This document shows positions 24,884-34,038 of a stretch of DNA of 64,000 nt, in pieces (the first letter of the stretch is position 1; every line of letters starts with the position of its first letter). The stretch covers positions 1 through 64,000 of the forward strand of contig NZ_JACXXG010000009.1 in the NCBI RefSeq assembly GCF_014764705.1. Reading direction: 5' to 3'. The position numbers and the translations under genes are program-made. The stretch is from Stutzerimonas kunmingensis. Lineage in GTDB: Bacteria > Pseudomonadota > Gammaproteobacteria > Pseudomonadales > Pseudomonadaceae. The notes beneath the pieces are model-generated. The model saw only the letters and a program-made list of their open reading frames with translations. It did not search any database and was not told the origin of the DNA.

Positions 24884-26161
24884 TTATGCCGCGCTTGACC
24901 CGTCGTAGAGCGGTTTCCGACGAGCGCCCGGTTTGGCCAGCAGCAGCTGTGCGGTGCCGATGGCGCGCTCGATGAAGCCGCCCTCGCAGTAGCACAGGTA
25001 GAACTCCCAGAGCCGGTAGAAATAGTCGTCGTAACCGTGGCGCTCCAGCTCGCCGCGGGCGCGGCGGAAGTTCTCGTGCCACAGGCGCAGGGTGCGCGCG
25101 TAGTGTTCGCCGAAGTCCTCCATGTGCAGCAGGTTCATGTCCGAGTCGCTGGTTACGACATTGAGCATGCGCTGCATGGAGGGCAGGGCACCGCCGGGGA
25201 AGATGTAGCGCTGGATGAAGTCGACGCTGCGGCGCGCCTGTTCGTAGCGCTGGTCGCGAATGGTGATGGCTTGCAGCAGCATCAGCCCGTCATTCTTGAG
25301 CAGCCGCGAGCACTGTCGGAAGTAAGTCGGCAGGAAGTCGTGGCCGACCGCTTCGATCATTTCGATGGACACCAGCTTGTCGAACTGACCGTCGAGATCG
25401 CGATAGTCCTTGAGCAGCAGGGTGATGCGGTCCTGCAGGCCCTGTTGTTCGATGCGCCGCTGGGTGTAGGCGAACTGTTCGCGCGACAGCGTGGTGGTGG
25501 TCACCCGGCAGCCACGGTGGATGGCGGCATAGAGCGCCATGCTGCCCCAACCGGTGCCGATCTCCAGCAGATGGTCCTCGGGCTGCAGGTCGAGCTTTTC
25601 GCAGATGCGTTCGAGCTTGTGCAGCTGGGCCTGTTCCAGATCCTGTTCGGGGCTGGTGAACATTGCCGCCGAGTACATCATGGTCGGGTCGAGAAACTGC
25701 TCGAAGAGCTCGTTGCCGAGGTCGTAATGGGCGGCGATGTTGCGCTGTGAGCCGCTGCGGGTGTTGCGGTTGAACCAGTGCAACGCCTTGATCACCGGCT
25801 GGCCGAACAGCGCCAGGCTGCCCCGCTCGATGTTGTCGAGCACGTCCATGTTGGCGACGAACAGGCGGATCACCGCGGTCAGGTCCGGGCTGTGCCAGTA
25901 GCCGTGAATGTAGGCTTCGCCGGCGCCGATCGAGCCGCGCGCGGCGATCAGGCCCCAGGCGGCACTGTCGGTTATATGAATTTCTGCCTTGAGCGGGCTC
26001 GCCAGATCGCCGAACTGCTGACAGACATCGCCGTGTTGCAGTCTCAGCAACCCGTGGCGCAGGTGTTCGAGCTGATTCAGCACGGTACGGCGCAGCAGGC
26101 TGCTGGCCAGTCCCATGCCCGCCAGCGGACGGACTTTGACGGTCAGGCTAGGGCTCTTCAT
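24884..26161 (-). CDS. cfa: Cyclopropane-fatty-acyl-phospholipid synthase family methyltransferase (UfaM-like)
   Basis: 425 residues of the CFA synthase family, which use S-adenosylmethionine to methylate or cyclopropanate unsaturated acyl chains in membrane lipids. Seen: [35 protein letters not shown] (SAM site), [29 protein letters not shown] and [11 protein letters not shown]. It is last in the run FAD oxidoreductase-DUF1365-CFA, the set found in light and singlet-oxygen regulons; in P. putida the light-induced member is called ufaM and is linked to furan fatty acids. A furan-type product is thus as likely as cyclopropane. Its ATG overlaps the end of the DUF1365 gene. Confidence 0.88.
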   Translation of the reverse strand: MKSPSLTVKVRPLAGMGLASSLLRRTVLNQLEHLRHGLLRLQHGDVCQQFGDLASPLKAEIHITDSAAWGLIAARGSIGAGEAYIHGYWHSPDLTAVIRLFVANMDVLDNIERGSLALFGQPVIKALHWFNRNTRSGSQRNIAAHYDLGNELFEQFLDPTMMYSAAMFTSPEQDLEQAQLHKLERICEKLDLQPEDHLLEIGTGWGSMALYAAIHRGCRVTTTTLSREQFAYTQRRIEQQGLQDRITLLLKDYRDLDGQFDKLVSIEMIEAVGHDFLPTYFRQCSRLLKNDGLMLLQAITIRDQRYEQARRSVDFIQRYIFPGGALPSMQRMLNVVTSDSDMNLLHMEDFGEHYARTLRLWHENFRRARGELERHGYDDYFYRLWEFYLCYCEGGFIERAIGTAQLLLAKPGARRKPLYDGSSAA

Positions 26162-26963
26162 GGCGGGCTCCGGTGGGTTGCGGGACGGCCAGCCCGTACG
26201 CCTTGGTAGCGGGCTGATGGGTGAAGATCGGTGTGCGCTTGAGCAGCAGGCGCAGCGCCTGCCAGTAGATGGCGAGCAGGGTCTTGGCGGTCATCCAGGG
26301 GAAGCCGAGCAGGTAGCGGTGCACCGCGCCGCAAGTCAGCGTCTGGCGTTGCAGACCGAGGGTGGCGTCGAACAGCTTCTGCTCGCCCTGCCAATCCTCC
26401 ATGTGCACGCCGATGCGTCGTCCCGGCGGGTTGAAGCGCATGCGGTATTCCAGCTCGCCGGGCAGGAACGGCGAGACGTGGAAGGTCTTCGCCACGGTGC
26501 AGCGCAGGTTGCGATTGCCGGATGCCGGCAGCACGTAGTGATAACGCTCGCGCCAGGGCGTGTTGCTGACTTCGCAGAGCACCGCGGTCAGCTGTTCCTG
26601 TTCGTCGAAGCAATAGAAGAAGCTGACCGGGTTGAAGCACAGCCCCCAGCTGCGCGGCTGGGTCAGCAGGCGCACGGCACCGGTGACCGGCCGCCCGAGG
26701 GCTTCGCTGACCCGCTGGCGGACCGCGTCGGCCAGCGCGATGCCCTGGCGGGTGTATTCCGGCAGGTAGTCGCGCTCGCGGAAGGAAAATGCGGCGAAGC
26801 GGGCACGCCCACTCAGGGGCGAAAGCCCGAGCACGGCGTCCTGTTCGGCCAGGTCGAGGTACAGCAACCCCATGCGATAGCTGAACGCATGGGCCCGCGG
26901 CGCGAAGCGCCGATGCTGCACCCAGCCGCTGTACAGCGCGCTGTGCACGATGGCGCTGCTCAC
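26148..26963 (-). CDS. DUF1365 family protein
   Basis: 271 residues from GTG 26963, which overlaps the stop of the FAD oxidoreductase gene (GTGA). DUF1365 landmarks are HRRFAPRAHAFSYRMGLLYLD near the N-terminus, RSWGLCFNPVSFFYCFD, AVLCEVSNTPWRERYHYVL and KTFHVSPFLPGELEYRM. The molecular activity is not established. It is nearly always encoded between a FAD-dependent oxidoreductase and a CFA-type methyltransferase and so probably works with them on fatty acyl chains. Confidence 0.85.
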   Translation of the reverse strand: MSSAIVHSALYSGWVQHRRFAPRAHAFSYRMGLLYLDLAEQDAVLGLSPLSGRARFAAFSFRERDYLPEYTRQGIALADAVRQRVSEALGRPVTGAVRLLTQPRSWGLCFNPVSFFYCFDEQEQLTAVLCEVSNTPWRERYHYVLPASGNRNLRCTVAKTFHVSPFLPGELEYRMRFNPPGRRIGVHMEDWQGEQKLFDATLGLQRQTLTCGAVHRYLLGFPWMTAKTLLAIYWQALRLLLKRTPIFTHQPATKAYGLAVPQPTGARHEEP

Positions 26964-28207
26964 AGCGACTCTCCGAAGGCGGCGGCGACGCGCAACGCGC
27001 TGACCACACCGTCCTCGTGGAAGCCATTGCCCCAGTAGGCACCACAAAAGTAGCTGTGCCGGGCGCCGAGGAGTTCGTCGGCACGGGTCTGCGCGTCGAT
27101 GCCGGCCAGGCTGTACTGCGGGTGGGCGTAGGAGAAGCGCGCGAGGATCAGGTCCGGATCGATCGCTTCGCTCTGGTTGAGGCTGACGCAGAAGGTTTCC
27201 GGCGACTCGATGCCCTGCAGGATGTTCATGTTGTAGGTCACCGCGGCCTGCTGCGTGGTCGGCCCACCGAGGCGGTAGTTCCAGCTGGCCCAGGCGCGGC
27301 GACGCTTGGGCAGCAGGCGCGTATCGGTGTGCAGCACCACGTCGTTTGCGGCGTAGCCGATGGCTCCGAGGATCTCTCGTTCGACCCGGCTCGGTTCGGC
27401 CAGCAGGCTCAGCGCCTGGTCGCTGTGACAGGCGAAGATCACCTTGTCGAAACGCTCGGCACCGGCCGGGCTCTGGATCGTTACGCCGTGCTCATCGCGC
27501 AGCACCTCGAACACCGGGCAGTTGAGACGGATGTGCTGGCTGAAACCCCGCGTCAGTGGCGATACATAGGCGCTGGAGCCGCCTTCGACGACGTACCACT
27601 GTGGGCGATCGCTCACCGACAGCAGCCCGTGGTTCTTGAAGAAGCGGATGAAGAATTCCACCGGGAATTCCAGCATGTCGGCCAGCGACATCGACCAGAT
27701 CGCTGCGCCCATCGGCACGATGTAGTGATCGATAAAGCGCTGGCTGTAGCGGCCCAGCTCGAGATAGGTACCCAGGGTGACGTGGGCACCGAGGCGGCCG
27801 TGCTTGTAGTCGTCAAGCGCTTCGCGGTTGAAGCGCAGGATGTCGCGGATCATGCCCCAGAACGGTGGCGAGAACAGGTTGCTGCGCTGGGCGAACAACG
27901 TGTTGAGGTCGTGGCCGTTGTATTCCAGGTCGCTGAGCGGATCGCTCACCGAAAAGCTCATTTCGGTCGGCTTGTAGCGCACTCCGAGCTTGTCCAGCAA
28001 CTTGATGAAGTTGGGGTAGGTCCAGTCATTGAAGACGATGAAGCCGGTGTCCACCGCGTAGTCCCGGCCGTGCAGGCGGAAGTCCACGGTATGGGTGTGG
28101 CCGCCGATCCAGCTGGCCGATTCGAACACCGCGACCTGGTGCTGACGGGACAGCAGATGCGCACAGGTAAGTCCGGCAATACCGCTGCCGATGATGGCGA
28201 TTTTCAT
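26960..28207 (-). CDS. FAD-dependent oxidoreductase (amine oxidase/desaturase-like)
   Basis: 415 residues. The dinucleotide fold begins at the ATG (MKIAIIGSGIAGLTCAHLLS) with an acidic strand end at VAVFESASWIGGHTHTV. GFIVFNDWTYPNF, PMGAAIWSMSLADML and a C-terminal YWGNGFHEDGVVSALRVA complete the flavin-binding pattern. Relatives in light and singlet-oxygen regulons (UfaD type) are proposed to desaturate methylated fatty acids. AAGGATAA lies before ATG 28207, 2 bases after the SDR stop. A longer upstream frame exists but belongs to antisense-like sequence across the SDR gene. Confidence 0.86.
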   Translation of the reverse strand: MKIAIIGSGIAGLTCAHLLSRQHQVAVFESASWIGGHTHTVDFRLHGRDYAVDTGFIVFNDWTYPNFIKLLDKLGVRYKPTEMSFSVSDPLSDLEYNGHDLNTLFAQRSNLFSPPFWGMIRDILRFNREALDDYKHGRLGAHVTLGTYLELGRYSQRFIDHYIVPMGAAIWSMSLADMLEFPVEFFIRFFKNHGLLSVSDRPQWYVVEGGSSAYVSPLTRGFSQHIRLNCPVFEVLRDEHGVTIQSPAGAERFDKVIFACHSDQALSLLAEPSRVEREILGAIGYAANDVVLHTDTRLLPKRRRAWASWNYRLGGPTTQQAAVTYNMNILQGIESPETFCVSLNQSEAIDPDLILARFSYAHPQYSLAGIDAQTRADELLGARHSYFCGAYWGNGFHEDGVVSALRVAAAFGESL

Positions 28208-28209
28208 GG

Positions 28210-28977
28210 TTATCCTTCCTTGAGAGGCGTACGCGCCAGTCGCCGGCCGAGGGCGAATTGCAGGCGTGCGGGCAGCAGTGAGAGCAGGCGCAGCACAGAG
28301 ATGAACGGCGCCGGAAACGCGATGTGCAGCGGGCGGCGTTCCAGCCGTCGGGCGATCTGCCGTGCGGCCTTGTCCGCCGGCCAGCTCATGGGCATGGGAA
28401 AGTCGTTGCGACGGGTCAGCGGTGTGTCGACGAACCCCGGGCTGACGAGGGTGACGTCGATGCCTTCGTTGGCCAGATCCAGACGCAGCGATTCGAGCAG
28501 GTAGCGCAGCGCCGCCTTGGATGCGCCGTAAGCCCCGGCACGCGGCAGCGGCAGCCAGGTCACCGAGCTGCCGACGCCGACCAGATGCGGGCGCACCCCT
28601 TGGCGCAGCAGAGGTAGTGCCGCCTCGATGCAGTAGCCGACAGCGAGTACGTTGGCGCCCATCACGCGCTCCAGCAGCGCCGCGTCGAATCGGCCGGCGT
28701 CGATGTATTCGCAGGTGCCGGCGTTGAGGATCACGCTGTCCAACGCGCCCCATTGCGTCTGGATGGCGGCGCCGATGTCGCGCACCTGTTCGCTGTCGGT
28801 GAGATCGCCGGGCAACACCAGCACACGCCCCGGGTAGCGCCGGGCAAAGGCCTGCAGCGGCTCGGCGCGGCGTGCCGACAGCGCCAGGCAGTGCCCGTCG
28901 GCGAGCAGCTGACGCGCCAGCTCCAGGCCGATGCCACTGCTGGCGCCGGTCAGCCAGATACGTCGCGAGAGGTTCAC
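28210..28977 (-). CDS. Short-chain dehydrogenase/reductase
   Basis: 255 residues from GTG 28977, whose first bases overlap the preceding stop (GTGA). Classical SDR elements are present: IWLTGASSGIGLELARQLL (NAD(P) site TGxxxGxG), LPGDLTDSEQV, ILNAGTCEY (NAG), catalytic Ser in GVGSSVTWL, and Y-x-x-x-K in AYGASKAALRYLL followed by SPGFVDTPL. The substrate is not known. It is part of the photolyase operon. Confidence 0.88.
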   Translation of the reverse strand: MNLSRRIWLTGASSGIGLELARQLLADGHCLALSARRAEPLQAFARRYPGRVLVLPGDLTDSEQVRDIGAAIQTQWGALDSVILNAGTCEYIDAGRFDAALLERVMGANVLAVGYCIEAALPLLRQGVRPHLVGVGSSVTWLPLPRAGAYGASKAALRYLLESLRLDLANEGIDVTLVSPGFVDTPLTRRNDFPMPMSWPADKAARQIARRLERRPLHIAFPAPFISVLRLLSLLPARLQFALGRRLARTPLKEG

Positions 28978-29402
28978 GCGAGCCTCCGCTGCAGCCAGCG
29001 AATGGCCGCGCCGAGCAACGGCACATGCTGATAGAGCAGGGCACCGGCATCGAAGTAGTCGCGGTGGCGGACGACCTTGCCGGCGCCGTTCCAGCGCAGC
29101 AGCGAGCAGCCTTCGAGGCTGATCAGCTTGCCGCCGTTCAGCCGTGGATGTCGGTAACTCATGATCCAGCGCAGATAGCCCTGGCCGTCGCACGTCTCAT
29201 CGTGGCTGATGAACTCGAAATGCAGATGTTCGACGTTGGCATACAGCTCGCTGAAATAGCGCTCCAGCTCGACGAGTCCGCAGACCTCATGCAGCGGGTC
29301 GGTGAAGTGCACGTCGGCGCTGTAGAGGTCGCGCAGGCGGTCGAGATTGCTCGCGTCGAGGCGGGCGAACTCGCAGGCGAAAGACTGCAGGAAGCCGCTC
29401 AT
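28974..29402 (-). CDS. NTF2-like (SnoaL-type) nuclear transport factor 2 family protein
   Basis: 142 residues with the small cone fold of the NTF2/SnoaL superfamily: RLRDLYSADVHFTDPLHEVC, ELERYFSELYANVEHLHFEF and GKVVRHRDYFDAGALLYQH. Members act as small isomerases, hydrolases or binding proteins. Function here is unknown. It overlaps photolyase upstream (ATGA) and the SDR downstream (GTGA). Confidence 0.82.
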   Translation of the reverse strand: MSGFLQSFACEFARLDASNLDRLRDLYSADVHFTDPLHEVCGLVELERYFSELYANVEHLHFEFISHDETCDGQGYLRWIMSYRHPRLNGGKLISLEGCSLLRWNGAGKVVRHRDYFDAGALLYQHVPLLGAAIRWLQRRLA

Positions 29403-30829
29403 GCTTGCGCATCCGGCAGGTTGCGGAAGGCATCCAGAGCCCGCGCCCGGCTGGCGCCGAGGTCGACGATGGGGGCGGGGTACTCGGTTACGCCGAACAG
29501 GTTGCGGTGCGCCGACGGGTTATGCACGTCGCGCCTGCTCAGGTGCTGCAGCTCGGGAAGCCAGCGGCGCAGGAACTGCCCGTCCGGGTCGAAGCGTTGC
29601 GACTGGCTGATCGGATTGAACAGGCGGAAGTAGGGCACCGAGTCCGTGCCGGTGGACGCGCTCCATTGCCAGCCGCCATTGTTGGCGGCCAGGTCGCCGT
29701 CGATCAGGTGACGCATGAACCAGCGCTCGCCCTCACGCCAGTCGATCAGCAGGTTCTTGCTGAGGAACATGGCGACGACCATGCGCAGGCGGTTGTGCAT
29801 CCAGCCGGTTTCCTGCATCTGGCGCATGGCCGCATCGATGATCGGAAAGCCGGTGCGGCCCTGCTGCCATGCTTCCAGCTCGTACGGCGCACGCCGCCAG
29901 GGTAGTGCCTCGGTTTCCGGGCGGAAGGCGCGGTACATGGATACCCGCGGATAGCCGACCAGGATGTGCTTGTAGAACTCGCGCCAGAGCAGTTCGTTGA
30001 TCCAGGTGGTGACGCCGGTGCTGCCGCTGTCCAGCTCGCCCTGGTTGTAGCCAAGCGCCGCGTGCAGGCACTGGCGGATGGAAATGACACCGCCGGCGAG
30101 GTAGGCCGACAGCTGGCTGGTGCCGGGCTCGGCGGGCAGGTCGCGGCGCTGGTGGTATTCGTTCAGGTCGTCCTCGACGAACGCTGCCAGGCGCCGCTGG
30201 GCGAAGGCTTCGCCGGCTGGCCAGAGCGCGCGCAGATAGTCCGTGGGTCGCGGAAAACCGGTGACCGTCGTGGGTATCGGGTCACTGGTGATACCCAGCG
30301 GCGCCTGGGCCGCAGGCACCGGCTCGCAGGCTGGCAGCGATACGCTCAGGTGGGCGAGGCAGGCCTTGCGGAACTGGCTGAACACCTTGAAGTAGCTGCC
30401 CGACTGCGTCTGTACGCTGCCCGGAGTGAACAGCAGCTGGTCGAGATAGCCGCGCACGCTGATGCCGGCCGCTTCCAGATGCGTCGTAACTGCCTGATCG
30501 CGGCGCTGCTCGTTTACCCCGTACTCGTCGTTGTAATGCAGCCGCTGCACGCCCTGTTCGCGGCAGACCTTCAGCAGCGCGTCGGGTACCGCCTGCCAAT
30601 CATCGACCTCGCGAATCAGCAGCGGGACGTTGAGCGCGCCCAGCCGCGTCGACAGCTCGGCGAGGTTACGCAGCCAGAAGTCGACTTTGCACGGGGCATC
30701 GTCGTGGGCGAGCCATTGCCCCGGGGTCACCAGATACAGCGCCACGGTAGGGCCGCAAGCCATCGCAGCCGCGAGGGCGGTGTTGTCGCTTGTGCGCAGA
30801 TCGCTGCGCAGCCAGAGCAGCTGGGTCAT
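29399..30829 (-). CDS. phrB: Deoxyribodipyrimidine photolyase
   Basis: 476 residues of the class I CPD photolyase family, which uses blue light and FADH- to split pyrimidine dimers. The N-terminal antenna domain starts LLWLRSDLRTSDNTALAAAM. The FAD domain has GTSQLSAYLAGGVISIRQCL, WINELLWREFYKHILVGYP, AWQQGRTGFPIIDAAMRQM and GWMHNRLRMVVAMFLSKNLL. LAANNGGWQWSASTGTDSVP carries the Asn/Trp residues that define DNA photolyases. It overlaps the MerR gene stop by ATGA, so expression follows the light-responsive promoter upstream. Confidence 0.95.
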   Translation of the reverse strand: MTQLLWLRSDLRTSDNTALAAAMACGPTVALYLVTPGQWLAHDDAPCKVDFWLRNLAELSTRLGALNVPLLIREVDDWQAVPDALLKVCREQGVQRLHYNDEYGVNEQRRDQAVTTHLEAAGISVRGYLDQLLFTPGSVQTQSGSYFKVFSQFRKACLAHLSVSLPACEPVPAAQAPLGITSDPIPTTVTGFPRPTDYLRALWPAGEAFAQRRLAAFVEDDLNEYHQRRDLPAEPGTSQLSAYLAGGVISIRQCLHAALGYNQGELDSGSTGVTTWINELLWREFYKHILVGYPRVSMYRAFRPETEALPWRRAPYELEAWQQGRTGFPIIDAAMRQMQETGWMHNRLRMVVAMFLSKNLLIDWREGERWFMRHLIDGDLAANNGGWQWSASTGTDSVPYFRLFNPISQSQRFDPDGQFLRRWLPELQHLSRRDVHNPSAHRNLFGVTEYPAPIVDLGASRARALDAFRNLPDAQA

Positions 30830-31761
30830 GATGCACTCCCTTCGCTACCGGGCAGCAGGCCGGCGCCATGCAGCTGCCGCAGGGCGCCGAGGGGACCCTC
30901 AGCGAGCATCAGCCCGCGATGTCGGTGCAGCTCGGGTGCATGGATATGAACGGCCGGCCCGGCCACACAGAGCGGCGCGACGCTTTGCTCGATCAGACGC
31001 GGCAGGTCGCGTTGCAGGCAGTTGCCCGGCAGGCTGTTGCTCGCATAGAGCAACAGGGCGCGCGGCAGGATGCGCTCCATCGCCAGGTTCAGCTCGTTTA
31101 GCGGTACCGGCCACTCGACGACTTCAACTGGGCAGTCGGTGCTGGAGACGAGCCAGGCGGTCAACCACAGACCGGGTGCGAAGGACTCGTTATCCAGATT
31201 GGCGAGCAACAGCGGACGCCCGACCTGCTGCCGGTTGTTGAAATAGATGCGGGTCGCCAGTTTGCTGCGCAGCCAGGAATGAACCAGCGCCCGCTCCACC
31301 GCTGCACCGTACTGGCCCTGCCAGCGCTGTTCGAGTGCCTCGAGCAGCGGATGCAGCAGGTGCTGGCAGAGCGTGCGCGGCGGATACAGCGCCATGGCCC
31401 GGTTGAAGGCATCGTCCAGGCGTCGTTCGCTGAGGCGGTCGATGGCCTGCAGCAGCTCTTCGAGCAGCTCCGACCACTGGTTCTGCCTGGGCAGCTCCGG
31501 CGGCGTGGTGGTGTCCAGCAGCGGCTTGATCTGGCTGACCGAAACGCCGCGATTGAGCCAGGTGAGGATGTCGCGGATGCGCTGGATATGTGCTTCTTCG
31601 TACAGCCGATGACCCTTGGGCGTGCGCAGCGGGACGATCAGCCCGTAACGGCGCTCCCAGGCACGCAGGGTCACGGCGTTAACGCCGGTGATGCGCGCCA
31701 CTTCGCGGATCGGCAGGAGGCCGTCGGCCGTCAGCTGCGTCAGGTCCGTTGATTCATTCAT
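30826..31761 (-). CDS. MerR family regulator, class II LitR/PplR type
   Basis: 311 residues. The N-terminal MerR helix-turn-helix is LLPIREVARITGVNAVTLRA followed by WERRYGL. The C-terminal part is the cobalamin-binding-like fold of CarH/LitR proteins (helical bundle about 95-175, Rossmann-like about 180-300). The cobalamin signatures are degenerate: after Trp (RWQGQYGAAVERALVHSW) the E-H pair is E-R, and D-x-H-x-x-G is replaced by a His-free segment. This is typical of the B12-independent class II proteins that act with short LOV photoreceptors. It is second in the operon it probably controls, directly before photolyase. Confidence 0.85.
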   Translation of the reverse strand: MNESTDLTQLTADGLLPIREVARITGVNAVTLRAWERRYGLIVPLRTPKGHRLYEEAHIQRIRDILTWLNRGVSVSQIKPLLDTTTPPELPRQNQWSELLEELLQAIDRLSERRLDDAFNRAMALYPPRTLCQHLLHPLLEALEQRWQGQYGAAVERALVHSWLRSKLATRIYFNNRQQVGRPLLLANLDNESFAPGLWLTAWLVSSTDCPVEVVEWPVPLNELNLAMERILPRALLLYASNSLPGNCLQRDLPRLIEQSVAPLCVAGPAVHIHAPELHRHRGLMLAEGPLGALRQLHGAGLLPGSEGSAS

Positions 31762-31763
31762 GT

Positions 31764-32723
31764 TCAGATTCCGTTGCGCAGGCTGAGGGTTTCGGGATGC
31801 GGCTGCATGTAGGCCTGGCGTGCGACGTAATGATCGGGATGCCGACGGAAGTGGTGCTTGAGCAGGGTCAGCGGCACCACCAGCGGAATGACGCCGGCGC
31901 GATACTGATCGATGAGGTGGCGCATCTCGCGGCGGTCCTCTGCGCCAAGCGCGTCCTTGAGGTAACCGCTCAGATGCAGCAGCACGTTGCAGTGCGTACC
32001 GCGGGTGGCCGGCTTCTTCAGCGCCTGCATCAACTGACTGAAGTACTGCGGTGCGAACTCCTCCAGCGAGTGTTCGGCCAGTTGCGCGACCAGCCGGCCG
32101 AGCACCTTGTACTGCAGCGGGTTGCTCGCCATCAGCTGGTACTTGTAGCGCGAGTGGAAATCGACGATGGCCCGGCGGCTGAGGCCGGCCTGGCGCAGGC
32201 GCTGCCAGTCGGCATGGGCATAGACGCGGGTGAGGAAGTTTTCGCGCAGCACGGCATCGTTCAGTCGACCGTCCTCTTCGACCGGCAGATCCGGACAGGC
32301 CTGCATCAGCGCCTGGGCGAACACGCCGCTACCACCTCCGGGCTGGGTATGGCCGTTGGCGGCATAGACCTTGACCCGCTCCATGCCGCAGGACGGCGAT
32401 TTCTGCATAAGGATGTAGCCGTTGATGTCGTGCAACTGCTCGGCGATCTGCCGACCGTAGGCGGCGAGGGCTTCGGTGACATCCAGCTCGGGACGTACGG
32501 TGCCGACAGCCTTTGGTGCGTCGGTGTCGCCGACCAGGCGGATCGGCTCGCGAGGTGTGCCAAGGCCGATGGCAACCTCCGGGCACACCGGCACGAACTC
32601 GAAGTGTTGCGCCAGGGTTTCGCTGCACAGGCGCGATTCCTTGTGGCCACCGTTGAAACGCACCGGATTACCAAGCAGGCAGGCGCTGATTCCAATCTTG
32701 GGCGTGGGGAGCTTGGTGTGCAT
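31764..32723 (-). CDS. DUF523 and DUF1722 domain protein (YbgA-like)
   Basis: 319 residues. Residues about 8-150 are DUF523 (GISACLLGNPVRFNGGHKES, FVPVCPEVAIGLGTPREPIR, GYILMQKSPSCGMERV). Residues about 190-310 are DUF1722/YbgA (RAIVDFHSRYKYQLMASNP, YKVLGRLVAQ, YRAGVIPLVVPLTLLKHHFR). It is routinely encoded beside photolyase genes. Activity is unknown. ATG 32723 is preceded by GAGG. It is the first gene of the eight-gene minus-strand operon, directly under the TGTACA-rich promoter; an alternative upstream start would put coding sequence across that operator region. Confidence 0.88.
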   Translation of the reverse strand: MHTKLPTPKIGISACLLGNPVRFNGGHKESRLCSETLAQHFEFVPVCPEVAIGLGTPREPIRLVGDTDAPKAVGTVRPELDVTEALAAYGRQIAEQLHDINGYILMQKSPSCGMERVKVYAANGHTQPGGGSGVFAQALMQACPDLPVEEDGRLNDAVLRENFLTRVYAHADWQRLRQAGLSRRAIVDFHSRYKYQLMASNPLQYKVLGRLVAQLAEHSLEEFAPQYFSQLMQALKKPATRGTHCNVLLHLSGYLKDALGAEDRREMRHLIDQYRAGVIPLVVPLTLLKHHFRRHPDHYVARQAYMQPHPETLSLRNGI

Positions 32724-32739
32724 GATGGCGACCTCGTCT

Positions 32740-32835
32740 TGTACAAGTTGGGTTTCTGTACAACTTGTGGCCATCATAATCGTGGTGTTGTACAAGTCAA
32801 TACAGAATGTACAACTAAGTGCATAATCCTGTACA
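32740..32835 (-). promoter_or_regulatory. Photolyase operon promoter with five TGTACA half-sites
   Basis: TGTACA occurs at 32740, 32757, 32789, 32808 and 32830. On the minus strand a good sigma-70 promoter is present: TTGACT (32800-32795), 16-base spacer, TATGAT (32778-32773). The 32789 site sits inside the spacer against the -35. The half-site spacings (11 and 13 bases) are one off the published P. putida PplR1 repeat T(G/A)TACA-N12-TGTA(C/T)A. Light-relieved repression by the MerR proteins is the likely mode. Confidence 0.75.
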
Positions 32836-32970
32836 AATGTCGTCAACGAGTGGCTTTGGATAGTTGTCGCCGCGTACGGAGGGGTTTTTTGGTGGCTGAG
32901 CGATCTACAGCGCTTGTCGGCCAGCCTGATGTGCGCCAGTGGCTCAGCCGAAGCGGTGGCGTGAAAATGC

Positions 32971-32995
32971 TGTACGGTTCATGTGCCTGTGTATA
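32971..32995 (+). promoter_or_regulatory. Candidate PplR-type repeat before the epimerase-hemH unit
   Basis: TGTACG-N13-TGTATA, 61 bases before the epimerase ATG. The second half fits TGTA(C/T)A exactly, the first at 5 of 6. A weak -10 (TATGCT, 33000-33005) follows immediately. Confidence 0.45.
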
Positions 32996-33055
32996 GGTGT
33001 ATGCTTTCAAGCAAGTCGTCAAACCCGCGCAATGGCTGCGCGCCAGGAGCTCACC

Positions 33056-33958
33056 ATGAACATCTTGTTGACGGGCGGTACCGGGCTGATAGGCCGCACC
33101 TTGTGTCGGCGCTGGCTGGCGGACGGGCATCGGCTGTGGGTATGGAGCCGCACGCCGCAACGCGTTGCCGCGCTGTGTGGTGCCGAGGTGCAGGGTGTGG
33201 GCAGCTTGCAGCAGCTGGATGCCGTGGCGCTGGACGCGGTGGTCAATCTGGCCGGCGCCCCCATCGCCGATCGGCCATGGACCAAGTCGCGCAAGGTGTT
33301 GCTATGGGACAGTCGGGTCAAGCTCACCGAACAGCTGGTCGAGTGGCTGGGCCGACGCGAGCAGAAACCGGCGCTGCTGATTTCTGGTTCCGCCGTGGGT
33401 TGGTACGGCGACGGCGGTGAGCACCGCCTGACCGAAGCCGATCAGCCGGTCTCCACCGATTTTGCCAGCCAGCTGTGCAATGCCTGGGAAGAGCGCGCGA
33501 TGGAGGCGACAGTGCTGGGAATGCGTGTGGTGCTGGTGCGTACCGGGCTGGTGCTGGCGCGTGACGGCGGCTTTCTCCAGCGGTTGCTGCCGCCATTCAG
33601 GCTTGGTTTGGGCGGGCGCATCGGCGATGGTCGGCAATGGATGCCGTGGATTCATATCGAAGACCAAATCGCCCTGATTGATTTTCTTCTGCGCCAGCCG
33701 GCGGCAAGCGGGCCTTACAATGCCTGTGCGCCGGCCCCGGTGCGCAACGTCGAGTTCACGCGCAGCCTTGGCCGCTGCCTGCATCGCCCGACGGTATTGC
33801 CAGTCCCGGCAGCGGTGCTCAAGCCCCTGCTCGGCGAGTTGGCCGGACTGCTGCTCGGGGGGCAACATGCGTTGCCGCAGAGGGCCGAGGCGGAAGGTTT
33901 CCGCTTCCGTTTCAACGATCTGGATTCAGCCCTGGCCGACCTATTGACGCCTCCCTGA
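33056..33958 (+). CDS. TIGR01777 family NAD-dependent epimerase-like protein
   Basis: 300 residues of the YfcH/SDR39U1 family. It begins with the nucleotide-binding [20 protein letters not shown] and has [61 protein letters not shown] and PYNACAP. The usual SDR Tyr region is WYGD. Substrate unknown. CCAGGAG precedes ATG 33056. It is followed after 80 bases by hemH, an order kept in pseudomonads next to the photolyase cluster. Confidence 0.88.
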   Translation: MNILLTGGTGLIGRTLCRRWLADGHRLWVWSRTPQRVAALCGAEVQGVGSLQQLDAVALDAVVNLAGAPIADRPWTKSRKVLLWDSRVKLTEQLVEWLGRREQKPALLISGSAVGWYGDGGEHRLTEADQPVSTDFASQLCNAWEERAMEATVLGMRVVLVRTGLVLARDGGFLQRLLPPFRLGLGGRIGDGRQWMPWIHIEDQIALIDFLLRQPAASGPYNACAPAPVRNVEFTRSLGRCLHRPTVLPVPAAVLKPLLGELAGLLLGGQHALPQRAEAEGFRFRFNDLDSALADLLTPP

Positions 33959-34038
33959 AGGTGGCGCCCTGTGTGAAAATAGCGCGCCCCCCGCTTGGGG
34001 TACGGCGCAACCTAAAAAACAGTAGTCAGGAAAGTTGC

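Noticed and set aside
28208-29050. Upstream extension of the FAD oxidoreductase frame
   Set aside because: It would cover the SDR gene in another frame; the ATG at 28207 starts exactly at the Rossmann fold with a good ribosome site.
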